Origin: Lachnospiraceae bacterium
Lineage (GTDB): Bacteria; Bacillota; Clostridia; Lachnospirales; Lachnospiraceae
Assembly (NCBI GenBank): GCA_017938315.1
Contig: JAGBBV010000022.1
Span: 24,142 to 88,141 of the forward strand
Reading direction: 5' to 3'
DNA: 64,000 nt
Of the stretch, positions 25,995 through 34,677 are shown piece after piece (the first letter of the stretch is position 1; the number at the start of each line of letters is the position of its first letter). The position numbers and the translations under genes were made by a program. Below the pieces are notes generated by a model. That model did no database searches, was not told the DNA's origin, and saw only the letters and a list, made by a program, of their open reading frames with translations.

Positions 25995-26861
25995 ATGGGA
26001 AAATTTTTTGCCGCAAAAAGAATAAGTAAGATAATATGCCTGCTGCTTTTGGTGGGCATATTCTGTATTATTCCGAACTCACAGGTGAAGGCTGCCGAAG
26101 TAAATTCTCATCTGACAGGTGAGAGCGAATCGAGAACGAATATTGAAGAGCCGGGCAGTGCCGAGTCTGCAGAGGAACTCGGAGAACTGAATATTGCAAA
26201 TAATTTAACAGTGTCATATACAGACGATAATGGGCAAGTGAACGGAACACTTAGAATTCTGATTACACTTACCCTTATTGCACTGGCACCGACACTGCTG
26301 ATTATGCTGACCTCGTTTACGAGAATAATTATTGTTCTCCACTTTACAAGGGCGGCACTGAATACCCAAACAGCTCCGCCAAATCAGGTGCTGATTGGGT
26401 TAGCTTTGTTTTTGACCTTTTTCATTATGAGACCATATATCGGTGAAATTTATGAAGAAGCAATTGTTCCTTTTGATGCGGGCGAGATTTCTCAAGAAGA
26501 GTTCATAGAAACTGCAATTGATCCGCTTCGTGAATTTATGTATAAGCAGACACAGACAGAAGATGTGAGGATGTTTCTTGAAATCAGCGGAGAAGAGTGG
26601 GACGGCACACTAGATGGGATTCCAACTTCTGTTTTGGTCCCCAGTTTTATCATCAGTGAACTAAGACAAGCATTTATTATAGGATTTATTATTTACATTC
26701 CATTTATTGTGATTGATATGGTGGTTGCATCAACGCTTATGAGTATGGGTATGATGATGCTTCCCCCCACTACGGTTTCCATGCCATTTAAAATTTTATT
26801 GTTTGTTTTGGCAGACGGATGGAATTTGATTATTGTGAATTTGATAAAAACATTTTACTGA
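25995..26861 (+). CDS. fliP: FliP, flagellar export gate protein
   Basis: 288 aa from ATG 25995 (TAAGGAA upstream; ATG 25974 also possible, overlapping fliO). A signal peptide (KIICLLLLVGIFCIIPNSQVKA) precedes an acidic spacer, then the conserved core: LIALAPTLLIMLTSFTRIIIV, RAALNTQTAPPNQVLIGLALFLTFFIM, and the C-terminal SMGMMMLPPTTVSMPFKILLFVL. FliP pentamers with FliQ and FliR form the export channel. Confidence 0.96.
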   Translation: MGKFFAAKRISKIICLLLLVGIFCIIPNSQVKAAEVNSHLTGESESRTNIEEPGSAESAEELGELNIANNLTVSYTDDNGQVNGTLRILITLTLIALAPTLLIMLTSFTRIIIVLHFTRAALNTQTAPPNQVLIGLALFLTFFIMRPYIGEIYEEAIVPFDAGEISQEEFIETAIDPLREFMYKQTQTEDVRMFLEISGEEWDGTLDGIPTSVLVPSFIISELRQAFIIGFIIYIPFIVIDMVVASTLMSMGMMMLPPTTVSMPFKILLFVLADGWNLIIVNLIKTFY

Positions 26862-26891
26862 TGTTAAAAATACAAAGGAGGTTTAGGCTAA

Positions 26892-27161
26892 ATGGGAATA
26901 AATGAAGTAACTGCCATTGCCAGTGAGGCATTGTTTTTAGTTATAAAAGTATCTGCTCCGGTTTTGCTGGTCTCCTTAATCGTGGGATTGATTATCAGTA
27001 TTTTCCAGACGGTAACTTCTATTCAGGAACAAACACTTACATTTGTACCGAAGATAATCGCGGTTTTCTTAGCACTTATTTTGTTGGGAAACTGGATGCT
27101 CACCGAAATGTCGGGGTACATGATAAGACTGTGGTCTGATTTCAGCGTATATGCAAGGTAA
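26892..27161 (+). CDS. fliQ: FliQ, flagellar export gate protein
   Basis: 89 aa with two TM helices (LVIKVSAPVLLVSLIVGLII and IIAVFLALILLGNWM) and the typical SIFQTVTSIQEQTLTFVPK link. AAGGAGG upstream. FliQ wraps around the FliP/FliR complex. Confidence 0.96.
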   Translation: MGINEVTAIASEALFLVIKVSAPVLLVSLIVGLIISIFQTVTSIQEQTLTFVPKIIAVFLALILLGNWMLTEMSGYMIRLWSDFSVYAR

Positions 27162-27166
27162 AGAAT

Positions 27167-27946
27167 ATGATTGAATATGCATTTAGTTACGCTGATTTAG
27201 AATACTTTTTATTAATATTAGTCAGAGTTTCCTGCTTTGTGTTTATTGCACCTTTTTTCAGTATGACTAATACGCCCCGTAACGTGAGAATCGGTCTTAG
27301 TATATGTGTGGCAGTTATTTTATACAATACTGTTCCGCAGGTTGAAGTGACGTACAATACGTTGATTGGATATTTTATTGTGGTGCTGAAAGAAGCTGTA
27401 ACCGGACTTCTGATAGGATTTGCTGCAAATTTATGTACTACCATTGTATCCTTCGCAGGTCATATAGCAGATATGGAAATGGGATTATCCATGGCAAGTC
27501 TCATGGACCCGACTACGAAAGAAAGTGCTACCATTACAGGTATTTATTATAATTATATGGTACTGCTTATGCTTATGATTTCAGGAATGCACAGATATTT
27601 GCTGAAAGCATTGGCAGAGACATATATATTGATTCCGGTTAACGGAATGATTTTTAATAGTGATAGATTGCTTTCATCTATGATAGGATTTATGGCAAAC
27701 TATATTTTAATTGGATTCCGCATATGTCTTCCGATTTTCGCGGTTATGATTATCTTAAATGCGGTTCTGGGTATTTTGGCAAAGGTATCACCGCAATTAA
27801 ATATGTTTGCGGTAGGTATACAAATGAAGGTATTGGTAGGACTTGGTGTGTTGTTTCTCACGACTGCAATGCTTCCCGGAGCGGCAAACTTTGTGTTTGA
27901 ACAGATGAAGCGGATGATAGTCAGTTTTGTGGAAGCGATGCGATAG
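27167..27946 (+). CDS. fliR: FliR, flagellar export gate protein
   Basis: 259 aa, six or so membrane helices. Family blocks include RVSCFVFIAPFFSMTNTPRNVRIGLS, LKEAVTGLLIGFAANLC, and GILAKVSPQLNMFAVGIQMK. It completes the FliPQR gate and contacts FlhB. Five bases after fliQ. Confidence 0.96.
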   Translation: MIEYAFSYADLEYFLLILVRVSCFVFIAPFFSMTNTPRNVRIGLSICVAVILYNTVPQVEVTYNTLIGYFIVVLKEAVTGLLIGFAANLCTTIVSFAGHIADMEMGLSMASLMDPTTKESATITGIYYNYMVLLMLMISGMHRYLLKALAETYILIPVNGMIFNSDRLLSSMIGFMANYILIGFRICLPIFAVMIILNAVLGILAKVSPQLNMFAVGIQMKVLVGLGVLFLTTAMLPGAANFVFEQMKRMIVSFVEAMR

Positions 27947-27961
27947 AACCGGGAGATAAAA

Positions 27962-29074
27962 ATGATTTTGGAATATAACTTGCAATTTTTTGCAAAAGAT
28001 GGCCCCGGTGGGGAGAAAACAGAACAGCCTACCAGTAAAAAACTCAGTGATGCCAGAAAAGAAGGGCAGGTTGCGAAAAGTAAAGAGATTGCCAATGCAT
28101 TTGGACTGCTTGCGGTTTTTGTCATGATGAAGATGTATGTGGGGCAGATGGGATACGGAATGATAGAATATTTTTCCGGAGTGTACAACCAGATTCCCGA
28201 CGTGATAAAGATGTATAACGGGATGATTCCCGTTGGAGCCCTAACCACCTTGGTGAAAAGTATGGTATACCAGCTCGTGATGATTATTGCACCGGTTTTA
28301 TTGGTGGGCCTTATGGTTGCGATTGTATGCGATATTGTCCAGGTGAAATGGAAGCCGACTACCAAACCGTTACAACCCAAATTCAGTAAGTTAAGTCCTA
28401 TAAAAGGATTTGCAAGAATCTTTTCCACAACGTCCCTTATAGAGTTGCTTAAATCCATAGCCAAAATCGGATTAATCGGTTATGTTGCATACTCTTATCT
28501 GGCGGGCAGGGCAGATGAGCTCTTTTTGCTGTACGATATGGGAATCAATCAGGTGATTGGGCTGATTGGTGAAATAGTGACAGATGTTGGAATCCGTATC
28601 TCGGCAGTTTATATGATTATTGCATTTTTAGATTTTGCATATCAAAAATGGAAATTTATGCAGGATATGAAAATGACAAAACAGGAAGTAAAAGACGAAT
28701 ACAAGAATCAGGAAGGTGATCCCCAGGTAAAAGGAAAGCAGAAGCAGCGGATGCGTGAAGCTTCCATGCGAAGAATGATGCAGCAACTTCCTGAGGCAGA
28801 TGTGGTTATTACAAACCCGACCCATTATGCCGTTGCTATCAAATATGATCCGGACAAGTACGATGCACCGTATGTACTTGCCAAAGGGGAAGATTTTCTG
28901 GCACAGAGAATCAAAGAAATTGCGAAAGAAAATAATATTGAGATTGTGGAAAACAAACCACTTGCAAGAATGCTTTATGCCAATGTGGATATTGGCGGAC
29001 TGGTGCCGCCGGAGCTTTATCAGGCGGTGGCAGAAGTACTTGCGTTTGTATACCATTTAAAAGGAAAAGTATAA
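27962..29074 (+). CDS. flhB: FlhB, export switch protein
   Basis: 370 aa. N-terminal KTEQPTSKKLSDARKEGQVAKSKE, four TM helices, and the cytoplasmic FlhB_C domain with the autocleavage motif NPTH (in VVITNPTHYAVAIKYD, near residue 282) and the downstream PLARMLYANVDIGGLVPPELYQAVAEVLAFVY. Cleavage between Asn and Pro allows FliK to switch export from rod/hook to filament substrates. Confidence 0.97.
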   Translation: MILEYNLQFFAKDGPGGEKTEQPTSKKLSDARKEGQVAKSKEIANAFGLLAVFVMMKMYVGQMGYGMIEYFSGVYNQIPDVIKMYNGMIPVGALTTLVKSMVYQLVMIIAPVLLVGLMVAIVCDIVQVKWKPTTKPLQPKFSKLSPIKGFARIFSTTSLIELLKSIAKIGLIGYVAYSYLAGRADELFLLYDMGINQVIGLIGEIVTDVGIRISAVYMIIAFLDFAYQKWKFMQDMKMTKQEVKDEYKNQEGDPQVKGKQKQRMREASMRRMMQQLPEADVVITNPTHYAVAIKYDPDKYDAPYVLAKGEDFLAQRIKEIAKENNIEIVENKPLARMLYANVDIGGLVPPELYQAVAEVLAFVYHLKGKV

Positions 29075-29105
29075 GTAGAAAATACAAAGGAAAGGAGATG
29101 GGTGC

Positions 29106-31139
29106 ATGAAAAAAGCGGATGTTGGTGTGGCATTATATATAGTGGCAGCGTTTATTATGCTTATTGTACCTATTCCCAACTGGCTTTTGGATGTTCTGCT
29201 GGCATGCAATATTGCTGTTGCATTTACCATTATGTTCGGAACCATGTTTGCGAAAGAAGTGCTGGATTTATCGTTTTTCCCCACTATTTTGCTCTTTACA
29301 ACCATATTCCGTATTGCACTTAATGTATCTTCCACGAGACTGATTCTGACTACAGGGGACCCGGGGCAGGTAGTAGAAACTTTCGGTAGTTTCGTCGGTA
29401 GTGGCGACTTGATAGTAGGAAGTATTGTCTTTATCATTTTGATATTAATTCAGTTTATGGTAATCAACAAAGGTTCTGAGAGAGTTGCGGAAGTAACTGC
29501 AAGATTTACCTTGGATGCCATGCCCGGTAAACAGATGGCCATTGATGCGGATTTAAATACCGGGGCCATCAACGATGCAGAGGCAAAGAGAAGAAGAGAT
29601 AAAATTCAGGAAGAAGCAAGCTTCTTCGGTTCTATGGATGGTGCGGTGAAGTACGTAAAAGGAGACGCCACGGCTGGTCTTATTATCACTGCGGTAAATA
29701 TTGTAGGCGGTATTGCCATGGGGGTTTTGTCCCGTGGAATGGATATATCTGCAGCACTGCAGCAATACGTTATTCTGACCATCGGTGACGGTCTTGTGAG
29801 TCAGATACCATCCTTGCTGATTTCCTTATCAACAGGTATTTTGGTTACTAAAGGTTCTAAGGATGCAGATTTTGGCTCTGTGCTGATCAAGCAGCTTTTT
29901 GGTGTTCCGAAGGTGTTATATATTGTAGGAACGATTATCATAGGACTTGGGGTTGTGACGCCGCTTCCGACTATCATCTTTATGATACTTGGATTCATTT
30001 TCATTTTAACCGGAAGAGTGATTGCAGGTGAAATAGAGACGGCGAAAATTGAAGGGGAAGTGGATGCAGAGGAGATTGCAGCAGAAGAAATCAGGCAGCC
30101 GGAAAATGTTAACAGTCTGCTTCAGGTTGACCCCATAGAGCTTGAGTTTGGTTACGGAATTATCCCTCTTGCGGATGTAAACCAGGGCGGTGACCTTCTT
30201 GACCGTGTGGTTATGATCAGAAGACAAATTGCCCTTGAACTTGGTACGGTAGTGCCAATTATCCGTTTGCGTGATAACATCCAGCTTAATCCGAATCAAT
30301 ATATCATTAAAATAAAAGGTATCCAGGTCAGTGAAGGAGAAATCTTATTTGACCATTATATGGCGATGAATCCGGGATATGTGGAGGAAGAGATTACCGG
30401 TATTCCCACATTTGAGCCGTCCTTCCATTTGCCGGCTATCTGGATTACGGAAGGGCAGAGAGAGCGTGCGGAAAGTATGGGATACACGGTAGTAGATCCG
30501 CCCTCCATTATCGCGACCCACTTGACAGAAATTATCAGACAACATATTGCTGAACTGCTTACCAGACAGGATGTACAAAACCTGGTCAGCAATTTAAAAG
30601 AAACAAATCCTTCATTGGTAGAAGAACTTGTGCCGAAACTGTTAGGTATCGGCGAGGTGCAAAAAGTGTTGCAAAATCTTTTAAAGGAAGGCATTTCTAT
30701 CAGAGATTTGCTTACCATATTTGAAACACTTGCGGATTACGCATCTACCACAAGGGATACGGATATTTTAACAGAGTATGTAAGACAAAGCTTAAAACGT
30801 GCGATTTCCAACAAGTTTTTCCCTACTAATGAGACAACCAGTGTGGTTACCCTTGATCCGAAACTGGAGCAGGAGATTATGGCAAGCGTAAAACAGACCG
30901 AAAACGGTGCTTATCTTACTCTTGATCCGGAAAAGAGCAAAGGCATTATGAAATCCGTTGGAAATGAAGTGGCGAAATTAGAAAATCTGGGAAAAAACCC
31001 TATTGTGATTACATCGCCCATTGTGCGTGTATATTTTAAGCGGTTGACAGAAGATTACTACAAAGATTTGATTGTAGTTTCATACAATGAGATAGAAAAT
31101 AATATTGAGTTACAGTCTGTAGGAATGGTGACAGCATGA
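29106..31139 (+). CDS. flhA: FlhA, export gate protein
   Basis: 677 aa. Eight TM helices in the first ~310 residues, with the FHIPEP-type motif SLLISLSTGILVTK and the loop RFTLDAMPGKQMAIDADLNTG between helices. The C-terminal cytoplasmic domain (about 340-677) forms the nonameric docking ring for export chaperones. Its stop overlaps the flhF start (ATGA). Confidence 0.97.
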   Translation: MKKADVGVALYIVAAFIMLIVPIPNWLLDVLLACNIAVAFTIMFGTMFAKEVLDLSFFPTILLFTTIFRIALNVSSTRLILTTGDPGQVVETFGSFVGSGDLIVGSIVFIILILIQFMVINKGSERVAEVTARFTLDAMPGKQMAIDADLNTGAINDAEAKRRRDKIQEEASFFGSMDGAVKYVKGDATAGLIITAVNIVGGIAMGVLSRGMDISAALQQYVILTIGDGLVSQIPSLLISLSTGILVTKGSKDADFGSVLIKQLFGVPKVLYIVGTIIIGLGVVTPLPTIIFMILGFIFILTGRVIAGEIETAKIEGEVDAEEIAAEEIRQPENVNSLLQVDPIELEFGYGIIPLADVNQGGDLLDRVVMIRRQIALELGTVVPIIRLRDNIQLNPNQYIIKIKGIQVSEGEILFDHYMAMNPGYVEEEITGIPTFEPSFHLPAIWITEGQRERAESMGYTVVDPPSIIATHLTEIIRQHIAELLTRQDVQNLVSNLKETNPSLVEELVPKLLGIGEVQKVLQNLLKEGISIRDLLTIFETLADYASTTRDTDILTEYVRQSLKRAISNKFFPTNETTSVVTLDPKLEQEIMASVKQTENGAYLTLDPEKSKGIMKSVGNEVAKLENLGKNPIVITSPIVRVYFKRLTEDYYKDLIVVSYNEIENNIELQSVGMVTA

Positions 31140-32350
31140 TAATCAAGAAATTTCAAGGAAAAACAGAATATGAAGCGGTGGAAGCTGCAAAAAAAGAACT
31201 GGGCAACAACGTAGTTATTATGAATGTGCGCAATGTGAAAAAGAAAGGTATATTCAGTTTTTTGCGTCCCCAGTTAACGGAAGTGACAGTGGCACTGGAG
31301 GAAGAAACAGAGCAAAAAATTGTCACTGTAAAAAAGGAGATTGCAAAACCTGCGCCGGAGACAGTGAAGGAAGAGAAAAAGCAGCCCCTTGTAGAAGCCA
31401 TAGCGCAAGGTGACCGGAAGGCAGAGAATCATGCGATAGAAGAGAAATTGGACTCCCTGCATCTTTTGCTGGAACAGCAGCTTCAGAAACCGGAAGAGGA
31501 AAAACCGGAAACGGAGAAGAAAGAGGAAAAGGAAGAAGAAAAAAATAACGAACTGGAGCGTTTCATGAAGCTTCTTTACAATACCATGATTGATAATGAA
31601 GTAAATGAACAATATGCTAACCAGATTATAGATGAGATGGAAAAAGCAAACAAGCCCAATGTTCCCTTTGACTATGCACTTGCGAATGTGTATCAGAAAA
31701 TGATACTTAAGTTTGGCAAGCCCAGTGAAATTACAGTGGCGCAAAAAGGTCCTAAGGTGATTTTCTTTGTGGGACCTACGGGGGTGGGAAAAACCACCAC
31801 CATCGCCAAAATTGCATCAAAATTTAGTGTTGAGGCAGGCAAGAAAGTGGCACTTCTAACGGCAGATACCTATAGAATAGCTGCAGCAGAACAGCTTAGA
31901 ACCTATGCCAATATCTTAGAAGTACCTTTCCGGATTATCTATTCCACAGAAGAAGTAGAACAAGCACTCCTTGATTTTAAAGAATATGATTTCATCATGG
32001 TCGATACGGCAGGACATTCCCACCAGAATGAAGTGCAGAAGGAAACCATGAAAAACTTTGTACATTCAGTAGACGGACTTGCAGAAAAAGAAGTGTTCCT
32101 TGTGCTCAGTGCAACAACGAAATACAGGGATCTGCTCAGCATCGTTGATGCATATTCCATGATGACTGATTATAAATTAATTTTTACAAAATTAGATGAA
32201 ACTACTACACTTGGTAATTTGCTAAATATTAAACTATATACCGGTGCCGATTTGTCTTATGTGACTTGCGGACAAAATGTGCCGGATGATATTGAAAATT
32301 TCAATCCGCAAAAAACGGTAAAACAGCTTTTGGGTGGAAGAAAGAACTGA
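31136..32350 (+). CDS. flhF: FlhF, SRP-like GTPase
   Basis: 404 aa. N-terminal B domain (MIIKKFQGKTEYEAVEAAKKELG), a Lys/Glu-rich variable region (about 75-145), an N-domain helix bundle and the NG GTPase with G1 FVGPTGVGKTTTIAKIA, G3 DTAGHSH, and G4 TKLDETTTLGNLL. FlhF helps place and count flagella with FlhG, which follows. Four-base overlap with flhA. Confidence 0.95.
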   Translation: MIIKKFQGKTEYEAVEAAKKELGNNVVIMNVRNVKKKGIFSFLRPQLTEVTVALEEETEQKIVTVKKEIAKPAPETVKEEKKQPLVEAIAQGDRKAENHAIEEKLDSLHLLLEQQLQKPEEEKPETEKKEEKEEEKNNELERFMKLLYNTMIDNEVNEQYANQIIDEMEKANKPNVPFDYALANVYQKMILKFGKPSEITVAQKGPKVIFFVGPTGVGKTTTIAKIASKFSVEAGKKVALLTADTYRIAAAEQLRTYANILEVPFRIIYSTEEVEQALLDFKEYDFIMVDTAGHSHQNEVQKETMKNFVHSVDGLAEKEVFLVLSATTKYRDLLSIVDAYSMMTDYKLIFTKLDETTTLGNLLNIKLYTGADLSYVTCGQNVPDDIENFNPQKTVKQLLGGRKN

Positions 32351-32374
32351 AACTAGAGAATATGGAGACAAAAT

Positions 32375-33253
32375 ATGGATCAGGCAGAACAGTTAAGAAA
32401 TATTATCAAAGCGAATAATGTTCAAAGGCCGGTTGCCAGAGTAATTACCGTTACAAGTGGTAAAGGTGGTGTGGGTAAATCAAACACAGCAATCAATCTG
32501 GCTATTCAATTTAAGAAAATGGGGCAGAGAGTGATTATTCTTGATGCGGATTTTGGACTTGCCAATATTGAAATTATGTTTGGTGCAGTGCCAAAGCATA
32601 ATTTATGCGATTTGATTTATCAGGGGAAAAATATAACTGAAATTATTACCTGGGGACCGATGGAAGTTGGATTTATTTCAGGAGGTTCCGGAATAGCAGG
32701 CTTATCAAATTTGAGCAGAGAGTATTTGACGTATATTATTCAGAATCTTGCACAGTTAGATGCTATAGCAGATGTTATTATAGTAGATACCGGAGCAGGA
32801 ATCGCAGACGCTGTATTGGAGTTTCTTGTGGCAAGTGGCGAAATTATACTTGTGACCACGCCGGAGCCTACATCCATTACAGATTCGTATTCCTTGCTCA
32901 AAGCATTGAAAAGGCATCCCAGATTTTCGGAAAAAGATTCCCAAATAAAAATAATTGCCAACAAAGTAGACAGTGCCGGGGAAGGTCAGGCATTATTCAA
33001 TAAATTAAATGCAGTTGTGGCAAGATATTTGAAACTTCCTATTTTATATTTGGGAGCAGTTCCTCAGGATAGCCAGTTGTCAAAAGCGGTCATGCAACAG
33101 ATGCCGGTATCATTGCAGGCACCTACAGCTAAGTCAGCACTTGCATATGAGGCCATTGCAGCTAAGTTAATGAACAGGGAACTAAACCAAAATTTGGTGA
33201 AAAGAGGCATGGCAGCATTCTTTTCCCATATTGTTTCAGGTAAAAAAATATAA
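32375..33253 (+). CDS. flhG: FlhG (YlxH), MinD-like ATPase
   Basis: 292 aa. The deviant Walker A TSGKGGVGKSNTAINL, VIILDADFGLANIEIMFG, and DVIIVDTGAGIADAVLEFL are ParA/MinD features. An N-terminal segment (QAEQLRNIIKANN) resembles the FlhF-activating peptide with DQAxxLR. FlhG stimulates FlhF GTPase and limits flagellar number. Confidence 0.95.
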   Translation: MDQAEQLRNIIKANNVQRPVARVITVTSGKGGVGKSNTAINLAIQFKKMGQRVIILDADFGLANIEIMFGAVPKHNLCDLIYQGKNITEIITWGPMEVGFISGGSGIAGLSNLSREYLTYIIQNLAQLDAIADVIIVDTGAGIADAVLEFLVASGEIILVTTPEPTSITDSYSLLKALKRHPRFSEKDSQIKIIANKVDSAGEGQALFNKLNAVVARYLKLPILYLGAVPQDSQLSKAVMQQMPVSLQAPTAKSALAYEAIAAKLMNRELNQNLVKRGMAAFFSHIVSGKKI

Positions 33254-33274
33254 TATGTGAGAGGGAGTGCAGAT

Positions 33275-34000
33275 ATGTTATCAAAGTACGTTGCACCGGG
33301 AACCAGACTTGAAATACAGGCGGTTGACAGAACAAGAAGCGTTGATGATACAGAGAGAAAAAAAGTATATCAGAGTACGGTATATGATATTTTGTCAGAG
33401 GATAAGCTGGAAGTTTTTATGCCCGTGGAAAAAACAAAATTAATTCTTTTGCCGGTAGATGTAGAGTATGATTTATACTTTTATTCGTCTTACGGATTAT
33501 ATCAGTGCTTTGCAAGAGTGACAGACAGATATAAGAGCGATAATAAGTTTATTTTAGTGTTTGAACTTACCAGCAATTTAAGAAAATTTCAGCGTAGAGA
33601 GTATTATCGTTTGAGTTGTGCACTTGATATGAACTGCAGACTTCTCGAAAAGGAAGAGATAGAAGCAGTGGATAAAAGAGATGGATTTCTCATGGAGGGG
33701 CTGCCCCTTAAGAGAGGTATTATTGTTGATATCAGCGGTGGGGGAGTCCGTTTTGTGGGTGAGTATGCTTATGAGCTTAACAGTCTGATATGCTGTACAT
33801 ACCATCTGGCAATTGATGGAAAGGACAAAGAGTATACTCTGATAGCACGCGTTATTTCGGTGAAGGAAATTGAGAAAAAACAAGGCTTTTATGAGCACCG
33901 TGCTCAGTATATTAATATAGATACGGTGGAAAGAGAGGAAATAATCCGTTTTATTTTTGAAGAAGACAGAAAAATTAGGAAGAGAGAAAAAGGATTTTAG
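33275..34000 (+). CDS. YcgR-like PilZ protein, c-di-GMP flagellar brake
   Basis: 241 aa from ATG 33275, eight bases after GGGAG. N-terminal YcgR domain (about 1-105) and C-terminal PilZ domain with the c-di-GMP binding motif QRREYYRLSC and the second motif DISGGGVRF. YcgR proteins slow or bias the motor when c-di-GMP is high by contacting FliG/MotA; Bacillus YpfA/DgrA has the same build. The location between flhG and cheB argues for a motor target. No diguanylate cyclase is present in the window. Confidence 0.9.
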   Translation: MLSKYVAPGTRLEIQAVDRTRSVDDTERKKVYQSTVYDILSEDKLEVFMPVEKTKLILLPVDVEYDLYFYSSYGLYQCFARVTDRYKSDNKFILVFELTSNLRKFQRREYYRLSCALDMNCRLLEKEEIEAVDKRDGFLMEGLPLKRGIIVDISGGGVRFVGEYAYELNSLICCTYHLAIDGKDKEYTLIARVISVKEIEKKQGFYEHRAQYINIDTVEREEIIRFIFEEDRKIRKREKGF

Positions 34001-34031
34001 ATTATTTTGCACTCATGCGAAGACTGGGATG

Positions 34032-34040
34032 TGGTATAAT
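34032..34040 (+). promoter_or_regulatory. Extended -10 promoter candidate for cheB-cheA
   Basis: TGGTATAAT (34032-34040) is a full extended -10. A clear -35 at 17 bases is missing (TTGCAC at 34007-34012 is 22 bases away). It lies in the 70-base gap between the PilZ gene and cheB, so the chemotaxis genes may have their own basal transcription. Confidence 0.5.
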
Positions 34041-34070
34041 ATAAAAAAATAAAACAGGAAGCGCATAGAG

Positions 34071-34676
34071 ATGAGAACAGATGGAAAAATTGCCGGCTCT
34101 AAAATCGTTGCAATTGCCAGTTCCACCGGCGGACCAAAAGCGTTGCAACAGGTCATTGCAAAACTTCCGGCAAATCTGTCATCCCCTGTTTTGATTGTGC
34201 AACATATGCCTGCAGGCTTTACGGAAGCATTAGCTTGCCGGCTGGATAATTTAAGTGAACTTTCCGTCAAGGAAGCAGCTGATGGTGACATTATTGCTCC
34301 TGGGAATGTGTATCTTTCAAGAGGCGGAGTACACATGGAGGTGGTCACGAAACCGAGCGGACAACATGTCATACGCTATTCGGACAAGCCACCAAGAGAA
34401 GGAGTAAGGCCGTGCGCCAATTATATGTATGAATCCCTTGCAGACAGTAAGTTTGACGAAATTATTTGTGTTGTAATGACGGGCATGGGCGCAGATGGAA
34501 CGGAAGGCATCAGCAATTTAAAATTAAAGAAAAAAGTGACGGTGTTTTCTCAGAACGAAGAAACCTGTACAGTGTATGGTATGCCGAGAAGTGTCGTGCA
34601 TGCAGGTCTTTCGAAGAAAGAACTGCCACTTGAAGAACTTGCAAATGAAATTATTAAGAACGTGGGGGTAAAGTAG
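34071..34676 (+). CDS. cheB: CheB methylesterase domain protein lacking a receiver domain
   Basis: 201 aa, against about 350 for normal CheB. The catalytic triad is visible: Ser18 in IASSTGGP, His45 in LIVQHMPAGF and an Asp in VMTGMGADGTEG. The N-terminal REC domain and linker are entirely missing; the frame upstream is closed and no receiver-coding sequence lies between the PilZ gene and cheB. CheB removes methyl groups from, and deamidates, chemoreceptor glutamates. Without REC it cannot be activated by CheA phosphorylation in the classical way. It ends two bases before cheA. Confidence 0.92.
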   Translation: MRTDGKIAGSKIVAIASSTGGPKALQQVIAKLPANLSSPVLIVQHMPAGFTEALACRLDNLSELSVKEAADGDIIAPGNVYLSRGGVHMEVVTKPSGQHVIRYSDKPPREGVRPCANYMYESLADSKFDEIICVVMTGMGADGTEGISNLKLKKKVTVFSQNEETCTVYGMPRSVVHAGLSKKELPLEELANEIIKNVGVK

Positions 34677-34677
34677 T

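Noticed and set aside
32250-32257. GCCGATTT in flhF as a SigD promoter
   Set aside because: Inside the coding region and with no TAAA at 14-16 bases.
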